The notes beneath the pieces are model-generated. The model did no database searches, was not told where the DNA came from, and worked only from the letters and a program-made list of their open reading frames with translations. The position numbers were made by a program, and so were the translations under genes. A stretch of 64,000 bases of DNA from Prevotella aff. ruminicola Tc2-24 (GTDB lineage Bacteria > Bacteroidota > Bacteroidia > Bacteroidales > Bacteroidaceae), in assembly GCF_900110895.1 (NCBI RefSeq), contig NZ_FOIQ01000001.1:124001-188000 (forward strand), written 5' to 3'. Below are positions 62,305 through 64,000 of this stretch, piece after piece. How positions within the stretch are numbered: position 1 is the first letter of the stretch; each line of letters begins with the position of its first letter.

Positions 62305-64000
62305 TTATTTTCCGAAAAGGATGATACGGTCACGCTCTAAGGCGGGCTTCACCCATTCCTCTGGTACGAATTTCCAGTTGTGGTTTGGTTTGGGATTGAC
62401 ATTTCCCATCCGTCTGATCTCCTCTGTGAGATAATGGCGCTGGTCACGGTCAGAATGATAGATAACACGTGCCCCGATGGAGTCTCTGGGAATACCCGCT
62501 CCGTGGGTTAGTAGTTCTCCACCGCCGTTGGCACGGTAACTGTTCATGGCTACGCGATACCATTTCTTCTCGTCAAAGGGCTCGCCGTTCGACATACGAA
62601 GGATACGAACCTTCTCTCCGTCGGGTTTGGTCAGATCAACCTCATAGTCGATTCCGCAGGCGGAATCGAAGTTGAAGGTGTAGTACTGGAACCCTGTGCG
62701 CTGCTGATCGTCCTTTGATGCATCGTTGAGACGGAGCGCATGATCATCAGGACTCTTCATGGTATTTGTCCACATGTCATAGCTGTACTCCAGATGTTTG
62801 CGTATCTCTTCTCCCGTCATCTTGAGCACGAAAAGAAGATTCTCGAAACGATACAATTTAAACATATCTGCCATGGTAACTTCACCAGCCTTGATGGTCG
62901 TGTCAAATGAGAGTGGAGCATTGAACGATATGTCAGCCTTGGTGATCTGTAACTGCAAGTTATGAATCAGGTCGGTAAAGGCCGAGTTGCCGAAGTAACA
63001 GTCGCGCGTATAGACTGGTGTCTCAAATGAGCCGATTTTCTGACTGACGTAATCCTTCACGGCATCGATATCTTTCTGGAAATAGTCAACCATCTGTTCA
63101 TCTACTTCCTCGTCTCTGACGCTGACAATCTCCCCGGAAATGTTCTTCTTGACAAGTCTGCCTTTCTCATATGTTAGTTCAATGTCCGCTTCCGCAATAT
63201 TCTGTGCCCAACAAGAGGGGTCAATGATAAGAACCTGTTGGCCTTCTTTATTGGTGATCCACTCGTTGTGTACCTGATGGTCGTGCCCGAAGAAGATGAT
63301 GTCAAAGCCGGGGACCTCACGGGCAACGGCAGCCGTCGCATTCTCCTCATAGTCTGGCGTTACGATGCCACCATCCTTACCAGAATGGAAAAGACCGAAG
63401 ATAAGGTCTGGGCGTTCAACATACTTCAGGTATTTGACCCATTTCTTGGCACAAGAGACCATCTCCTCGAATTCAATTCCTTTGTATGTGCTCTCATTCA
63501 ACCAGTTCGGGATGGCCGGTGTCAGCATACCGATGACGGCAATCTTTACACCGTCAACGTAATGAATGGAGTAGGGCTGTAGCCCATTATAGATGTTTTT
63601 GGGATTAGCACTCTTATCAGAGCCGGTCTTGATGATGTTCGCTCCCAACAGTGGACAGCGTACCTCACGAATCCACTTGTCGTAGACCTTGTGACCAGGT
63701 TCAATGTCATGGTTGCCGACGGTCTCAGCATCATATTGCATGTAGTTGATGACTCGTGCGGCAAGGTTCACGTTCTCCGGCATCACGTAGTTCGACCAAT
63801 AGACGCATGGCTGTCCTTGGAGGATATCACCGTTATCAATCAGTAACAAGTGGTCTTTCCCGTATTGCTTACGCTGTTTCTCTACATAGGTGTTCACCCG
63901 TACTAGAGTCCCTTTAAGTGCTTTTCTCTCCATGAAGTCATAAGGGAAAAAATGACCGTGGACATCACTGGTCTCAACAACTTTCAGACGAACGGTCTTC
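62305..64000 (-). CDS. 5'-nucleotidase / 2',3'-cyclic phosphodiesterase (5' end outside window)
   Basis: The frame is open to the window edge; the ATG at 63933 would cut off the first metal-binding block. Beyond it the chain reads RLKVVETSDVHGHFFPYDF, with the Asp-x-His of the metallophosphatase. Further blocks: LLIDNGDILQGQPCVYWSNY, ETVGNHDIEPG (catalytic His-Asp), FGLFHSGKDGG and IIFFGHDHQVHNEW. The second domain (about 300-end) is the nucleotide-binding C-terminal part with NSYRANGGGELLTHG. Periplasmic enzyme freeing nucleosides; a signal peptide should lie outside the window. Confidence 0.92.
   Translation of the reverse strand, partial: KTVRLKVVETSDVHGHFFPYDFMERKALKGTLVRVNTYVEKQRKQYGKDHLLLIDNGDILQGQPCVYWSNYVMPENVNLAARVINYMQYDAETVGNHDIEPGHKVYDKWIREVRCPLLGANIIKTGSDKSANPKNIYNGLQPYSIHYVDGVKIAVIGMLTPAIPNWLNESTYKGIEFEEMVSCAKKWVKYLKYVERPDLIFGLFHSGKDGGIVTPDYEENATAAVAREVPGFDIIFFGHDHQVHNEWITNKEGQQVLIIDPSCWAQNIAEADIELTYEKGRLVKKNISGEIVSVRDEEVDEQMVDYFQKDIDAVKDYVSQKIGSFETPVYTRDCYFGNSAFTDLIHNLQLQITKADISFNAPLSFDTTIKAGEVTMADMFKLYRFENLLFVLKMTGEEIRKHLEYSYDMWTNTMKSPDDHALRLNDASKDDQQRTGFQYYTFNFDSACGIDYEVDLTKPDGEKVRILRMSNGEPFDEKKWYRVAMNSYRANGGGELLTHGAGIPRDSIGARVIYHSDRDQRHYLTEEIRRMGNVNPKPNHNWKFVPEEWVKPALERDRIILFGK

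Overview
The window looks like chromosomal DNA from a Bacteroidales bacterium, most likely Prevotella or a close relative. The evidence is Bacteroidetes-type promoters (-33 TTG/TTTG, -7 TAnnTTTG) in front of many genes, a Nudix-type AraR arabinose regulator, DUF4421/DUF1460/DUF4738/DUF5103 proteins, a Bacteroidetes-type serine palmitoyltransferase, a SusR-like membrane regulator, and IntDOT-like and RteC-like mobile-element proteins. Species assignment is inference; there is no rRNA in the window.

Layout. 1-0.9 kb: end of a lytic transglycosylase, its terminator, and a cluster of 71-bp hairpin repeats. 0.9-12.8 kb (minus strand): an L-arabinose operon read as lipoprotein mutarotase, Na+/sugar symporter araP, araR, araD, araA, araB, GH51 arabinofuranosidase, transketolase, rpiB. 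It frees, imports and isomerises arabinose and feeds it to the pentose phosphate pathway. 12.9-16.6 kb: a galactose unit (galM, MFS permease, galK). 16.6-21.5 kb: folC, dnaJ, grpE and an ABC-F ATPase.

21.5-33.8 kb is an accessory region of mixed base composition. It opens with an AT-rich putative RiPP cluster: promoter, 50-residue protein resembling the anchor of an HlyD adaptor, 57-residue GG-leader precursor peptide, hairpin, radical SAM/SPASM enzyme and YcaO enzyme. A GC-richer TonB-dependent barrel gene and a small membrane-anchored protein follow. Next comes an astacin-type protease whose lipoprotein signal is out of frame, with a DUF4377 lipoprotein. The 48-nt element before the precursor peptide recurs (39 of 48 positions identical) before the protease at almost the same distance from the start codon. 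The region ends with remains of a mobilisable element: frameshifted relaxase tail, iteron-like repeats, RteC-like regulator and tyrosine integrase.

33.8-44.5 kb: hisB coupled to a membrane protein, an oxidoreductase, DUF4421/DUF1460/DUF1232 proteins, tRNA-Cys, a YegS/LCB5-type lipid kinase divergent from serine palmitoyltransferase, tRNA-Pro, small proteins, and a repeat-rich stretch with a candidate structured leader before a 33-codon ORF. 44.5-50 kb: a membrane-spanning AraC-type regulator, a DUF5103 protein and two glycosyltransferases. 50-57 kb: lysA, lysC, ftsE, hisIE, hisF, hisA, hisH, purU. 57-64 kb: an FHA protein, an HU/SPOR-type protein, rfbC, ugd, a DUF4738 lipoprotein, nudC and a 5'-nucleotidase cut by the window end.
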